Shown piece by piece: positions 50,441-63,289 of a stretch of DNA of 64,000 bases. Made by a program: the position numbers and the translations under genes. Positions within the stretch are counted from its first letter, which is position 1. The number at the start of each line of letters is the position of its first letter. A model generated the notes under the pieces. The model searched no databases and had not been told where the DNA came from. It worked only from the letters and a program-made list of their open reading frames with translations. The stretch is from Seriola aureovittata (taxonomy: Eukaryota > Chordata > Actinopteri > Carangiformes > Carangidae), in NCBI RefSeq assembly GCF_021018895.1, contig NC_079374.1, forward strand, positions 27,986,098-28,050,097, given 5' to 3'.

Positions 50441-50928
50441 CATCCACCCTGACCTGAACCTTGTAAGTTCAGCAGGGGTGGTGCTTACAGCACAACTTCA
50501 GGAATATGTTGAATCAGAGGATGAATGAATGTTGTCTTCATCAGTCTTCTGTCTTCTTCAATCTTCTTCAGCTCTTGGCAACACCCGGTCACACAGGTTA
50601 TATCCGACCCTAATCTGAAGAGTAATATCCATCACTGCAGCCATCTGGACATCTTGACTTCCCATTAACTTTCACATGAGTAATTTGTAGAGCTGGAAGT
50701 GTGGTGAAGTGTGCTCCAGTGTGTCCAGTGTGATCTGTCCATGGCCTAGCAGGTGAATGTAAATGGAGCATTCATGAACCTAATTATTGTTCCTATGATC
50801 AGTTTTTAATAGCCTGAAAAACAGTCTTTAAATAACATTTATTATTTATTCCTAATGACATGGAGTATAAAAGCTCTGATATGGTGTCTGTATGCTGTTT
50901 CTGTATTTACAGGCAGCATGGCCTGAAT

Positions 50929-50945
50929 ATATATATATATATATA
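50929..50945. repeat. Short (AT)n at Tc1 insertion point
   Basis: AT run directly abutting the left end of the Tc1 element; Tc1 elements insert at TA. Confidence 0.7.
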
Positions 50946-52055
50946 CAGTTGAAACCAGAAGTTTACATACACTGTATTAAAAGACACATAACCTTTTTTT
51001 TCTTACTGTCTGATATTAAATCAGACTAAACTTTTCCTGTTTTAGGCAATTTTTTATTACTTTCTTCAAAGTCAGAAGTTTACATACACTAAGATTACTA
51101 TGCCTTTAAACAATTTGGGAAAGCCGAGATGATGATGTCATGGCTTTGGAAGCTTTTGATAGGTTAACTGACAACATTTGAGTTAATTACAGGCACACCT
51201 GTGGATGTATTTTAAGGCACACCTCAAACACACTGCTTCCTTATGTGACATCATGGGAAAATCAAAAGAAACCAGCCAAGATATCAGGAAGAGAATTGTG
51301 GACTTCCACAAGTCTGGTTCATCCTTGGGTACAATTTCCAGATGCCTGAAGGTGCCACGTTCATCTGTTCAAACAATTGTATGCAAGTATAAACACCATG
51401 GGAATGTCCAGCCATCGTATCGCTCAGGAAGAAGATGGGTTCTGTGTCCCAGAGATAAACGTGCTTTGGTGCGAAATGTGCGTATCAACCCCAGAACAAA
51501 AGCAAAAGACCTAGAGAAGATGCTGGCTGAAGCTGGTAAGAGAGTGTCATTATCCACAGTGAAACGAGTCCTGTACTGACATGGGCTGAAAGGCCACTCA
51601 GCAAGGAAGAAGCTGTTACTCCAAAAGCAACAAAAAGCCAGATTACAGTTTGCAAATGCACACAGGGACAAAGAACTTAATTTTTGGAGACATGTCCTGT
51701 TGTCTGATGAAACTAAAATTGAACTGTTTGGCCATAATGACAATAGTTACATGACCCTAAGCACACTGCCAAATTAGTTACAAAGTGGCTTAAGGACAAC
51801 AAAGTCAATGTTTTGGAGTGGCCATCACAAAGCCCTGATCTCAATCCTATAGAAAATTTGTGGGCAGAGCTGAAAAGGCGTGTGCGAGCAAGGCGGTCTA
51901 CAAACCTGACTCAGTTACACCAGTTCTGTCAGGAAGAATGGGCCAAAGTTCCAGCAAACTATTGTGAGAAGCTTGTGGAAGGAACAGAAAACGTTTGACC
52001 CAAGTCATACAGTTTAAAGGCAAGGCTACCAAATACTAATGAAATGTATGTATGT
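50946..52055 (+). mobile_element. Sleeping Beauty-type Tc1 element, right end lost
   Basis: The left end starts cagttgaaaccagaag and holds the two direct repeats (DRs) of an IR/DR terminus, each ending gaagtttacatacact: outer 50946-50973, inner 51070-51093. The transposase frame follows (51253 on) and stops at 52000. The matching right inverted repeat, expected soon after 'ggcaaggctaccaaatacta' at 52020, is absent: sequence turns into unrelated DNA at about 52055. Confidence 0.85.
51253..51998 (+). pseudogene. Tc1 transposase pseudogene (Sleeping Beauty-like)
   Basis: DDE transposase that would bind the IR/DR ends and cut and paste at TA. Seen: N-terminal paired-like DNA-binding region beginning MGKSKETSQDIRKRIVDFHK, then SSLGTISRCLKVPRSSVQ and, after it, the GRRxxL-type linker. 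A TGA interrupts the frame at 51577-51579. Reading on, the first catalytic Asp lies in LLSDETKIELFG (codon 51706). At about 51753 some 70 codons, including the second catalytic Asp, are deleted. The rest resumes at PKHTAKLVTKWLKDNKVNVL with the catalytic Glu in PIENLW (51852). One nonsense change plus the deletion make it inactive; it is otherwise well preserved. Confidence 0.85.
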
Positions 52056-53285
52056 ATGTTTTTCTTACTGTAGTCGTTCCTCTGTTCTTTGCATTATCAT
52101 ACTGACACACAGGGAGCATGCCTTATCTTCCTCTGTCACATGTGATGCCTTCAGTTGCTGTTGGACATTACCAGCAAATGGTGTGCACTGTAGATGTCAA
52201 TTTTGTGACCATGAATCCAAGAAACATTTTCCCGACTGTTTCCATTTTTCAATGGCTGTTCAACAGATGTGACCTAATTCAAATCTGTAACTCTAGACCC
52301 CTGTGTCTGTCATTTAAAAATGGATGAAAGATGTATTTTGATGATGTGATGACTGAAAATAATGTAGCTTTTAATATGTGTTGACTGTCTATTGTGTTTA
52401 TACCCAGTTGTATCAGTCCAGTTAATCTTAGGAGCTCTGTGATTTTGGGCTATGAACAGTTGTTTAATAAAAACATCTGTAGGGGTTTAAGAGTGTTTGT
52501 GGTGGAACTGTTATGACTCATAGACACCTGAAACATGAAGCAGACACTTAGACAGTGCTTTGTTGTTAGGAGACACAAACTGAAAAGATTTGGAACCACT
52601 GCTTTTAATTTTTATCACTGTATTTTATTATTTAAAATTATGATAAATAACTAACATAATAATAATATAAATAATAATACGTTTTTTTATAACAATAATA
52701 ACATTTTAGTCTAAAAAGTAAGTGGGCACCTAACTAAACTACAGACTGTCAAATAAATGTAAGAATATTTAATTCACAGGAAATAAAGTTTAGTGACTTT
52801 CAGCACTGCTGGATAGTTTGTATGTAATTTTAAAATGTGTGATTAAAAAACTTTTTGATGTTGTAGATTACACACTAATACACTCTTAAACCAAAATGAG
52901 CGCCTATAACCCGCTGAAGAGGCGATTGAGTCCTAGTTCAGACTGAGAGGACAGTGCACAATGCTAACATGGATCCGTCCCGTCTCTTCCCCGGGTCAGT
53001 GCTGCTGTCAGTGTCGGGGGTTTACTCTCAGCGCAAGGTGTAGCTGCGCAGCACAGCTGGACCACAGCTGGACAGGTGACAGGTGTGTTTACAGTGTCTG
53101 CGCTCTGAAAGACACACAGCTTGGGTGTCATATCTACATCACAGCTGATCAGAGTTGGAGCTGGTAAATACTTGAGACTACTCATTTGACACGGGAATGA
53201 ATGCAGACTGCATCGTTTATCCAGTGTGGTAGAGCGTCTAATCATAGGTTTTTACAAGAAAACAAAAGTCGGAGCTGATCAGGAG
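52056..53285. other. Non-coding sequence upstream of STEAP3
   Basis: 52056-52330 contains short ORFs without recognisable family. GC content rises toward 52900-53300 as the STEAP3 promoter is approached. Confidence 0.4.
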
Positions 53286-53289
53286 TAAG

Positions 53290-53450
53290 TGAAGGCACCA
53301 GTGGGCGGCGCTTACCGGACACGTGACAGGCACAGCCCTCTGTCCTGTGGTGTAAATGTCGTACAGAGTGTTAGACAACAAATCCACTGAGCAGTTCTGA
53401 ACGTGAAGCTTTTAGGTCAGGTTTAAAACTGAGATCCTTGCAGAGAAGAC
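53290..53450 (+). promoter_or_regulatory. Probable STEAP3 promoter and non-coding first exon
   Basis: A GC-box-like gtgggcggcg (53301-53310) and an E-box CACGTG within gacacgtgac (53320-53325), similar to the CLEAR element bound by TFEB/TFE3, lie here. The sequence ending at 53450 is followed by GTGAGT, a strong donor. An intron from 53451 to an acceptor near 54164 (cttcacag) or 54173 (gtttag) would bring a 5' UTR to the ATG at 54183. Exon limits are inferred. Confidence 0.4.
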
Positions 53451-54079
53451 GTGAGTCATCTTCCTTCAATCATGTTAAAGTAATAAGGTGTGTTTGTGCT
53501 GAGTTGTGCTGTAAGTGTGCGCACTCAGCTGTTGTCAGTTTCATTCTTGTTCTCATGGACTTACATAGAAACGCTGTTTAATCAAAGTAGACGACTAAAG
53601 GATATTTAAATATGTTCTTATATATTTTTTATATATATTTTTCTCCCTCCGTGATATAGGTTTATAAATATTATGTCAGATTTAAAAAGGTGTTTTTTGG
53701 CGTTGCCATAACTATTAATTATTGTCAACATGCAGAGATGTGAATGTTGAGTCATGTGTTATTACTGAACAGGCTGTTTTTTAATTGTGAGCTGAGGGGG
53801 TGAAGATGAAAAAGGCAGTACAATCCATCAAACTGGAACATTTGATGTGAACAAACTTCCCGTGCACCGCCAGCTCCGTCAGGTGCTGCTCGGTTAATTA
53901 GCCAGTTAAAATCAAATATAATACTGAGACTACAACGCGTTTGGATTCTTCAGGTTCACTTAGTAGCCTACAATTACGAGAGCGTTCACAGGTGTGATAA
54001 ATACATATACATGGGTCACATGACCAACTATCATCGTATTTAACATTTTTTCCAAAGATAATCATATCCATTCCTTTCA

Positions 54080-54103
54080 TAATAATAATAATAATAATAA
54101 TAA
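54080..54103. repeat. (ATA)n microsatellite
   Basis: About eight trinucleotide units, in the presumed first intron of STEAP3. Confidence 0.85.
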
Positions 54104-54182
54104 AGAATATTCATTTAATCAGGTAACAGTTCTTTGCTGTTGATCAGCCTTGTGTTACTTCACAGTTGTTTAGTTAATCATC

Positions 54183-57100
54183 ATGCAGAGTGACATGAAG
54201 ACGCCCTTGTTGGCTGGTTCCTCATCTGATGCCTCAAAGCCCCTGCTTCGCTGCCCGGGAGGCCCTGTGATTGGCATCATTGGCTCTGGAGACTTCTCCC
54301 GGTCCCTTGCGATCCGGCTGGTGGCCTGTGGTTTTAGGGTGGTGGTGGGCAGCCGTGACCCAAACCGTATTCCCAGGGGTATGTTTCCTGACGGGGTGGA
54401 GCTGCGATCACAGAGGGAGGCTGCTGACGGTGCAGAGAGGGTGGTGTTCGTTGCAGTCTACCCAGAGCACTACTACACCCTGGTGGGGCTGAGGGAGCTG
54501 CTGGCTGGGAAGGTGCTGGTGGATGTCAGCAATGCCACCAGGCTGAAGAGTGGAGAGCAGTCACATGCAGAGAGGCTGGCAGAGCTGTTCCCAGAGAGCA
54601 GGGTGGTCAAGGGCTTCAATGTCATCTCAGCTTGGGCGCTGCAGGCTGGAGCCTATGATGGAAGCAGGCAGGTGAGGTGGTACGCAGCAAAGAGCATTTA
54701 TCTCAGGTCAAACTAAAGAACCTTTGGGTAATATGAAAGAAGTCAGTTTCACAATAATTCTGTGGGGCTGACTTTGATATGTACACTGACACCAGCATGT
54801 AGTTACATGGTGATATTGTTATTGTGATACAACTGTTTCTCTCACATGCAGTCATACTCTGGAGCACCTGGAAACACACCTCACTATGTAACATCAGTAC
54901 AGTACAGGTCTAAGAAGAAGTGGTGATACTCTATACTGATCCACTGTGTCTGATGCCCTGAAAATCTGGTCTCCCTTGATCTAATCCCCCTCCAGGTCCT
55001 GGTCTGCAGTGACTGCTCCCACTCTAAAGCCTTGGTGCTCCAGCTGGCTCGTTGTCTTGGCTTTAGCCCTGTGGATCTGGGGGGTCTGTGTGGATCCAGA
55101 GACATTGAGGAAGCCCCGCTCATCCTCTTCCCTTCCTGGGGAGGCCCCATCTTGGCCATGTTCCTTCTCTTCCTCTTTTTCTATGGATACAGCTTCGTGA
55201 GGCACATCCTGCTGCCCTACCTCGATCAAGGAGAGAACAACTTCCACCAGCTACCACTAGTGACGGTGAATGAGACTCTGCCGGCGGTTGCCCTGGTTAC
55301 ACTGGCTCTCGTCTATCTTCCAGGTGTCATTCTGTTATCTCCTGTAAATTAATTTTGTACAGAAATAGCACCTTTATTTTGTTCACGCTGGATGAAAATG
55401 TCACAGTCATATTAAGTGCTGTGTTTCTTTAGGTCTTGTGGCAGCTGTCCTTCAGCTGGGCAGGGGAACCAAATATAAGAGGTTTCCAGGTTGGTTAGAC
55501 CGTTGGCTGTGCAGGCGGAAGCAGCTCGGCCTGCTGAGCTTCCTCTGCACTCTCCTCCACGCTGTGTACAGTATGTGTCTGACGCTGCGGAGGGCTGCAG
55601 GGTACACACTGCTCAATGCAGCTTACCAGCAGGTGAGTACTGGGTTGGTGTACACCACAGAGCTGTTACAGTGTTTACATACGTATATGTATATATGATA
55701 TATGTTTTTGTTCACTCACTTTTAGGTGAAAGCTGGTGTTGAAAAGTCCTGGGTGGAGTCACAGGTGTGGAGGTCTGACCTCTACCTGTCCTGTGGGATT
55801 CTGGGATTTGGAGTCCTCAGTCTGCTGGCTGTTACCTCTCTGCCTTCTGTTGGAAACGCCCTCAGCTGGAGGGAGTTTACATTTGTTCAGGTCAGCTTAG
55901 ATCAGCATATGATTTTAAGACTTCTCTGTCCTGCTGCTCCGCCCCGAGGCATCTATTAATATTCTCTTTCAGGTTTATTATTCTTCCGCCAAATTTCGTC
56001 GCGTAACTCGTCCCGCAGTCCCCCGGTAATATATACATCAAAACGTGTGTCTTGATCCCGAAAGAGGTGCTATGACTTTTGTGTTAAAATTCAAATTTTT
56101 CCCAAAGTTATTCCCAAAAAACTGGGAATAAATAATGCATTAGGAATGCATTGGAATTTTCTTTAGAAACCCACCTTTTTTCTACAAAATTGCACCTTTT
56201 TTCTGAGTCACCCAGCTCTCTCATACCTGCACGTAGAAATGTGATTCAAACTATAAAACGGAGGAAAACTTCTGCTCTCTCAAAAAGACAGGAACTGTTT
56301 TTACATAACATGTAAACTTTTCAAACTGTGAGCACTCAAAGGAGGAGTGCAAATCACTTTTTCTTCAAAGTTAGAGTGAAAGCGTCAGTTGGCTAGAGTG
56401 CGTGAAGCAGTAAAAAATAACCTTTATTTTTATTTTTAACTCGAGCTCACGGCCAAACCGTAAAAAGGAGACAAATAATTCTTTCTGAAAATGTAGACAT
56501 AGTTGTTGGGATTCATAAAATGTAACTTTGACAGGCAGGGTCTCCACAAAATTTAAACAGGGGTGCCGAGTCCGGCAGCAATACCTGTCTCACTCTCATT
56601 GACACCTAATGTAATCGACTTTTTTTTTCAAAAGAATCTCACTCTGTCTTCGCACTGAGCTTACTCACTCATTTTAAGGAATATCTGAATAAAATAGAGA
56701 CTGTAGAAACTTCTGGCTTCAGTGTCTGTCACGGTCTTTTCGGTTTATGAAAAGAAGTAACGGTTTTCTCATAATTTGCAGTTGTTTGAAGCCATTGTAG
56801 AAGCCAAATTCTGGGCAGATTTTCGCATTGCCATGGCAACGGCAGCTCCTGACCTGTGTGCGTGCGCCTAGCAACCAGATAACCAACTCTCCAACCTCCG
56901 CAAGCTTTACATTAGCCGCATGTTAGGTCTTAAATTACATTTAGTTAGGTATTAAATATGTAAGTCCATTTACTGCTTCCTTTGTTGCTTTTTTTTGTTT
57001 TGTTAAAAGAGTGAATGAAGTTGTGACGGTCTCCGCTGAGACAGAGGAGAGGAGAAGCTACTAGCCCTCTCTCGCTGTCACTTCTAGTCGCGTTGCTCTC

Positions 57101-59906
57101 CTCCCCAGTAATGTTAAATTTAGCACAGAAAAAAACATAATAGTGGTAATTTAAATAGCGGTTCATGGGATTTATTAACCCTCAGGGGTCCTTTTCTTTT
57201 TTGATTTGCTGATCATTTTGGCTGTGTTACAGCTGAAGGTATGGATTTCTGCAAGAAAGTGTCTTTTTTTAAGTGACATATTTTTAAAATCTAATGTCAG
57301 TTACTGTTACAGGTCTGTTATACACTGGTAACACATTTTGTACCCTCTGGGGTTCCTCGCGTCCAAAAAAGGACACACAAAGAAAAGGCTATAAAATCAT
57401 CATATATCAATATTTTTTCTGCTTTTTTTGTATACATCTCTTAAACCACTTCAGTTCTGCTCAAACCTATCAAATGTTTATTAGCTTTCAGGATTTTAAA
57501 ACAACAAAGAATATGAGATATTTCCCACATAATACATGGTGGAGGGATGTGACATAGTTTTATATCAGAGTCTTTTATATATAGACATTTCTCAAAACCA
57601 GAATATGATCAGGGTGACTTTTGAACACTGGAAATAAATCATGTACTCATCCCGGCAGTAGCCCCCGTGGCACTCAAAATTTCCCTGGAATTTTCTAGTT
57701 ATACTTAAAGTCCAGGCTCAACATGTTTGTCAGTAAAGATGGTGGCTGTAATCACTCCTCCTGTCTGTGGCTGGCTCATCCCCTCCTACACCAGGACACA
57801 GCTTGGTATGAGGAAACAGTGAGCTTCCTACAAAAAGCGTAATTTACACACTGTGTCTCACTGTAACTGAAGCCTCAGTAACTAGCTGAACTTTGGAAAG
57901 TGTTTTTGCACAGAGCTGGGACCACGTCTGTGAAGTCACATTACGTCCTATGGCCAATCTGGATGGGTCTTTAAATGTACATATTGTGAGACATGTGAGT
58001 ACTGTATTCAGACAGACTTGAGAAAAGGGGAAAGTGTAAAATTCACCCAGAGGAGTTAAAAATGTGAAGGGAGGTGAGGTATATCTATACAGTCAAATTA
58101 CACATTTTGTTGATTTTTGCAGCAAACATAAACAATGATACTCTCTACAAATGTTCAACGCTTCATGATTTTCTTAGGCCTGAACTGACTCATAGGACTC
58201 ATGAGGCAGGTGCATCGTCAGTAGGTATTATCAGCTCAACAACCACAGGCTCCTCTAGGAAACTGATTGAGGATCTGAGAATTAATCTAACTGATGCTAC
58301 AGAGCAGAGGATGCTATTTAATTATTCCTGATTCTATAACATCTCCAAAAACCTGGAGGGTCAAACCAACTGGTAGCAACACCAGAGAAATAACACGGAA
58401 ATGCAGAACGTTATTGGAAAAATGACACATTGCTGGTGTCATATGAAATTCAGATCTGATGTCCACATATCATTACTCAGTAAATGATGCCAGGTCCTCA
58501 TGTTTCTTCAATATCATCATAACAAACAAAACAACAAACTAAAGCCTGTCTTATGATCTGTGAGCTATTTGGCTGTCTTTACAAACTAAATAAAATACAT
58601 CAGTCTCCAGATCAGTCATGTGATGCCTCTGTATACCACAACCCCTCTGCCTCACTCAGTCATAGAGGCAAAGCAGAACCCCACATGACTGCAGAGCAGG
58701 TGCAGCGGTATTGTCCCATTCCTCTAACTCATCTGCTCAAACAGGCTCCAACATCTTTAATGTATGTTTCAGCTCAACTCAACTCAAGCTCTAAAAGCAC
58801 TGTCCACCACCTGCTCAGCACCACAGAGGAAGAGACAGAATGAGCAACCAGCTGGTGAACAGAGTGGAGCAAGTAGCTGCTAAAGAGCCAGATATTTTCC
58901 TCAGGAGGAGGTGGAGAACAAACAGAGCTAAAAGAGAGGGAACAGAAATAACAAGTAACAGCCATGACTGCAAATGAATGCTAATGCTGCTTCCTGTTTG
59001 ATGCATAAATACTCAGTAGGGCCGAGGGCTGCATATTGCAATTATTTTGGCAGATATGTGATTTCAGCTGGAGTTATTGTTTTTGATTCATTTTCACAGA
59101 AGATTTAAAAGTGATGATGATGTGATATTTGTTGCACTTGTACCAAACAAACATGTTCCTTTACGCCTTGAGAATATGATTTGTAGGTCGGGGTGTCGGT
59201 AGCAATACAACTCTTGCTTTGGCTCTGCTCTGCAATGCACAACAATGAAACACCTTTTACCTTTATCAAAAAAATGCAGCTCCTGCAATCTTTTGCAGCT
59301 CTTGTGATGTGATTTTGATATTACACTTGGCCATATTGCGATTCTGTATTTTGATTCATTGTGCAGCTGTAATACTGAGTAATCTGTCAGATGTGTGATG
59401 TTGTGCGGGCAGCTAACACTGTGTAATTGTGTTTCTGTGTAAGTTTTATGTACACACAATAGTTTGTGAAATGTAATGACTTGTCAAACCCATGTTGAAA
59501 ATGAGATGATGAGTCTCCAGAGGCTCATTCAGGAAACGATGTTTGTTCTAATCATCTAAATTATCTTTGTTACATTTTGTGGAATTCTCTGACTGACTGT
59601 TTTTTGTGTTTCCAGTCAGGACTTGGTTACGTTGCCTTAACTCTCTCCATCATGCACACTCTCTTCTTCGGCTGGGACTTTGCCTTCTTCCCTGGGGCCT
59701 ACCCTTATTACCTGCCTCCAGTCTACCTGCTGGCCCTCATTCTGCCCTGCGTCGTCCTGGTGGGACGGCTCCTCTTGGCTCTGCCGTGCCTGACGTCAAG
59801 ACTGGCAAAGATCCGCAGGGGTTGGGAGAGCGAGAGACACCGCCCCCCAAATAACCAGCCAGGGTCAAATGAAGCGGATCCTCCTCAAAACTTTGGTGAT
59901 GTCTAG
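54183..59906 (+). CDS. steap3: Metalloreductase STEAP3 (five coding exons)
   Basis: Endosomal six-transmembrane ferrireductase: passes electrons from NADPH via FAD and one haem to Fe(III), and also Cu(II), after transferrin uptake. Exons: 54183-54671, 54996-55323, 55433-55632, 55726-55890, 59616-59906; all have GT/AG borders and join in frame to 490 residues (human about 488). Seen: FNO-like NADPH-binding domain with [13 protein letters not shown] (31-43), SRDPNR (58-63) and FNVISAW (145-151); a hydrophobic helix about 214-236; the STEAP ferric-reductase domain with [10 protein letters not shown] (300-309); haem ligands His315 (exon 3) and His408 (exon 5); [15 protein letters not shown]; and last helix about 426-450. 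A sequon N255-E-T lies between helices 1 and 2. Donor 2 (GTGTCA) is weak, but the phase and the family sequence fix it. All expected catalytic residues are present. STEAP2/4 are less likely because synteny and the exon 1 sequence favour STEAP3. Confidence 0.93.
55965..57700. repeat. Probable transposon insertion in STEAP3 intron 4
   Basis: Begins near 'ttattattcttccgccaaat' with 'gtcgcgtaactcgtcccg', a common fish repeat, and ends near 'ggcactcaaaatttccctgg'. About 1.7 kb; no transposase was recognised, and the class is uncertain. Open frames inside are short. Confidence 0.4.
57701..59010. other. Remainder of STEAP3 intron 4
   Basis: No exon-like segment in frame with STEAP3 was seen, and no repeat was recognised with confidence. 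Confidence 0.4.
59027..59375. mobile_element. hAT-type non-autonomous element in intron 4
   Basis: The left end 'gggctgcatattgcaatta' and the right end 'attcattgtgcagctgta' are roughly inverted copies with the hAT-style 'gggctgca' terminus. Interior has no transposase. Confidence 0.45.
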
Positions 59907-60334
59907 TGTTCAGGAGGGAAACAAATCTAGACAGATGTTTCTTATCTCTCTGTGCGAGTCTGAATTCTGTCAGCTCTGGACTTTGAAAGGCCTTAACTGG
60001 ACTTTCCTTCATGACTGCCACCTTTTTCCTCTACACTATCAAGAAGAGATACAGAGACAGAGGGGGGAGAGACAGAGTGGAGCAGTGATCTAAGCCTGTC
60101 CATGATCCTGCTGTTACCTTCATTTAGCTGGAATGTTTTGAAAAGCAAGATTTTTAAGAAAATTCATTTTTAGAAAAATTTATTGCAGTTGATAACAGAG
60201 TCAGACAAATAGCATCACTGTTCCGCCATGTCAGAGACAGCAGAGACAGGATCTACTCAGGGAATCACTCACACGTGACATGTGGTCTGGCAAGTTAACT
60301 TAAGCCTGTACATGGATTCAACGAGCTGCATGAT

Positions 60335-60630
60335 GAATCTGCCTAAAAATGCAGTTATCATTATCAGTTAATCTGCAGATTATTTTCTGAATTGTTTCAA
60401 TGTTTAGTCTTAACTCTAACCAACATCTTCAGATGTCTATTTTGTTTGACCAGCATTCCAAAGAAATGCACTTTACCATCAGAGGCGACAAAGAAAACCA
60501 GGAACAAAGCTGAAACCAGAGAATATTTGTCATTTTATGCTTAAAATTTTTTCAAATGATTATCAGAATTATTGCTGATTAATTTTAATTGACTAATCTA
60601 TTAATCAACTTTTCATTCCAGCTCTGATTT
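60335..60630 (-). mobile_element. hAT-type MITE remnant in the STEAP3 3' flank
   Basis: The right end, reverse-read 'agagctggaatgaaaagttg', and 'cagattattttctgaattg' near 60378 resemble a frequent fish hAT-derived repeat with GATTA-rich subterminal regions. No coding sequence. Confidence 0.45.
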
Positions 60631-60659
60631 CACACAAAGAAAGAAAGGAAACAATTACT

Positions 60660-61005
60660 TTATATAGACAGGTGTGTGTCTCTCCACATCATGTCCAGTC
60701 AGCTGAGTTAACCACAGGTGGACTCCAGTCAAGGTGTAGAAACATCTCAGAGATGATCCAGAGAAATGGAGGAAGCTGAGCTAAACTAGTAAAGTGTCTG
60801 AATACTTATGTCAATGTGAGATTTCAGTTTTCCATTTTAATAAATGTGTAAGAAATTCTAAAATTGTGTTTTCACTTAGTCATTATGGAGAACTGAGTGT
60901 AGACTGATGAGGGGAAAAACATTTTTTTTATGTTGTCATCAGGCTGCAACATAACAACGTGAGAAAAGTGAAGGGGTTTGAAGACTTTCTGAATGAATTG
61001 TAATT
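60660..61005 (+). mobile_element. Non-autonomous Tc1/mariner element, 3' part
   Basis: Contains the characteristic blocks 'agacaggtgtgtg', 'accacaggtggactccagtc', 'gaatacttatgtcaatgtg', 'tcattatggagaactgagtg' and 'aacataacaacgtgagaaaa', in the order seen in an abundant fish Tc1-derived repeat. No transposase. The last block, 'aagtgaaggggtttgaagac', is near its terminus; a left terminus is not clear. Confidence 0.65.
60839..60844 (+). promoter_or_regulatory. Candidate STEAP3 polyadenylation signal in a transposon
   Basis: The first AATAAA (and no ATTAAA) after the STEAP3 stop, 0.93 kb downstream, lies within the Tc1-type element. Confidence 0.4.
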
Positions 61006-61560
61006 GGACAGTTACACATTTTTGTTTGAACAGATAGGCTACATGAAGTCAAATTGATTGTGCTGAAACTCAGAGTCAGATGAACGAGAAATGTGTAATA
61101 GTCCAAATACTCACAGCCTTATATCGTTTCTTAACTCACTTCCGGTCTGTGCTGTATTTGGTTGCAGTTCTGTATTTCTCTATGTTTTCTGTCAACACAG
61201 CAGAAAATCACGTGAGATTCCAGCTCATCAGTCATGGCTACTAGCAAATGGCCACCCTTCAACTTGTAAAACAATTTTTAGTTACATGTATGTTAATCAG
61301 GTTTGATGATGTTATTTGATTGTTGAAATTTAAGTTGTTAGTAGAATACAGACATTTTATTTTACTTGTATTTCTATATCTATCTATCTATCTATTCATC
61401 TATTTTACTGCATCTGTTCAGATGGTAGGTCTGAGTTTGTGGCTATATCTGTGAACACTTACACATCATCAAACCTGATTAGCATACACGTAACTTTGTC
61501 TTTATTTGAGGATCATAAAACACATTAATCATTGGGTAAATTTCTCCCTATGTTCTTCAT
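61006..61560. other. Non-coding spacer between STEAP3 and C2orf76
   Basis: Contains a short (TATC)n run at 61376-61395. No gene seen. Confidence 0.45.
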
Positions 61561-61801
61561 GTTCCAATACAGTAGGTGGCGCCATTTTCCTTTCCGGTGG
61601 ATTGTGAGACAGAGCGCTCTGTTATCGACTCACCGGGTCTGAACTGTTGAATAATCTCGACTGATCTGGCCTGAGCAGATATGCGACAGGCTGCTTCTAA
61701 ACCAACGCTGGATACATTCATCATACAACCGAGCAGTTTGACCCGCAGCTTCCGGACGTTAACTGAAGAATCCCCGTTAATCACTGTTTCATCAGCGCTA
61801 A

Positions 61802-62492
<691 letters not shown>

Positions 62493-62501
62493 GTATCTAC
62501 C

Positions 62502-62510
<9 letters not shown>

Positions 62511-62559
<49 letters not shown>
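62511..62559. repeat. (CA)n microsatellite
   Basis: About 24 CA units, 18 bp after exon 3 of C2orf76. Confidence 0.9.
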
Positions 62560-62562
<3 letters not shown>

Positions 62563-63285
62563 TGGGCCAGAAATGAATTGTGCGTCTGAAGACCAAGTGT
62601 CCTCAACAATTCACAAAAATTGTCTGGTATGTAACTTGTGTTTTAGCAGCATATGACGCTAAGTGGTCTGTCCCTGGTCATCTGACTGATACCAATTTCT
62701 CAAGCTGCTATAATGAGCAGTCTCAATAGCTTTGCAAGATTTAAAAAAATGTTGGATTTGTCTGGATTTTTATTAGTGTTTGTTGCTGTAATAAGGTGCA
62801 ACTATTGTGTGTTAGTAAGTCACATTACATTACTGTCATGTCTTTCTTATGGATAGAAATGTATTGTAATCAGCACTGATCTGCTGAACTCTACACTGTG
62901 ATTCAACTACAATGGTTCAACTGTCAATTGAAGGACTGATTAAGAATTAGCACCTTTATATATATCACCATATTGTAATTGCAATATTCAATAAGCAGCA
63001 TCCAATTGTATGTCATGAATATGAATAATAACCATAGTAACTTGCTTATGTGCTTATTCTGCTGTGTATAGCTCTCATCAAATGTACAAAAGCATCCTAT
63101 TCCCTCAACAAGTATTCAAATGTCCCACTCATAAGGGCTTTTTGAGTTATTATTATCATTATATATAATATTATTATTTCTCAAGATATGTGTCCAAACT
63201 TTTGGTCGTGTTAAATAGAAAGTGCATTAATGTAAGTGTTTTGGTTTGCTTCTAAATGTAAACAGTGATATATTTAATAATGCAT
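62560..63285. other. C2orf76 intron sequence, nothing recognised
   Basis: AT-rich intronic sequence with no further exon matching the family. Confidence 0.4.
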
Positions 63286-63289
63286 CAGG

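Noticed and set aside
53295..53320. Iron-responsive element in the STEAP3 5' region (CAGTGG)
   Set aside because: The loop base after CAGTG and the flanking stem do not fit a canonical IRE.
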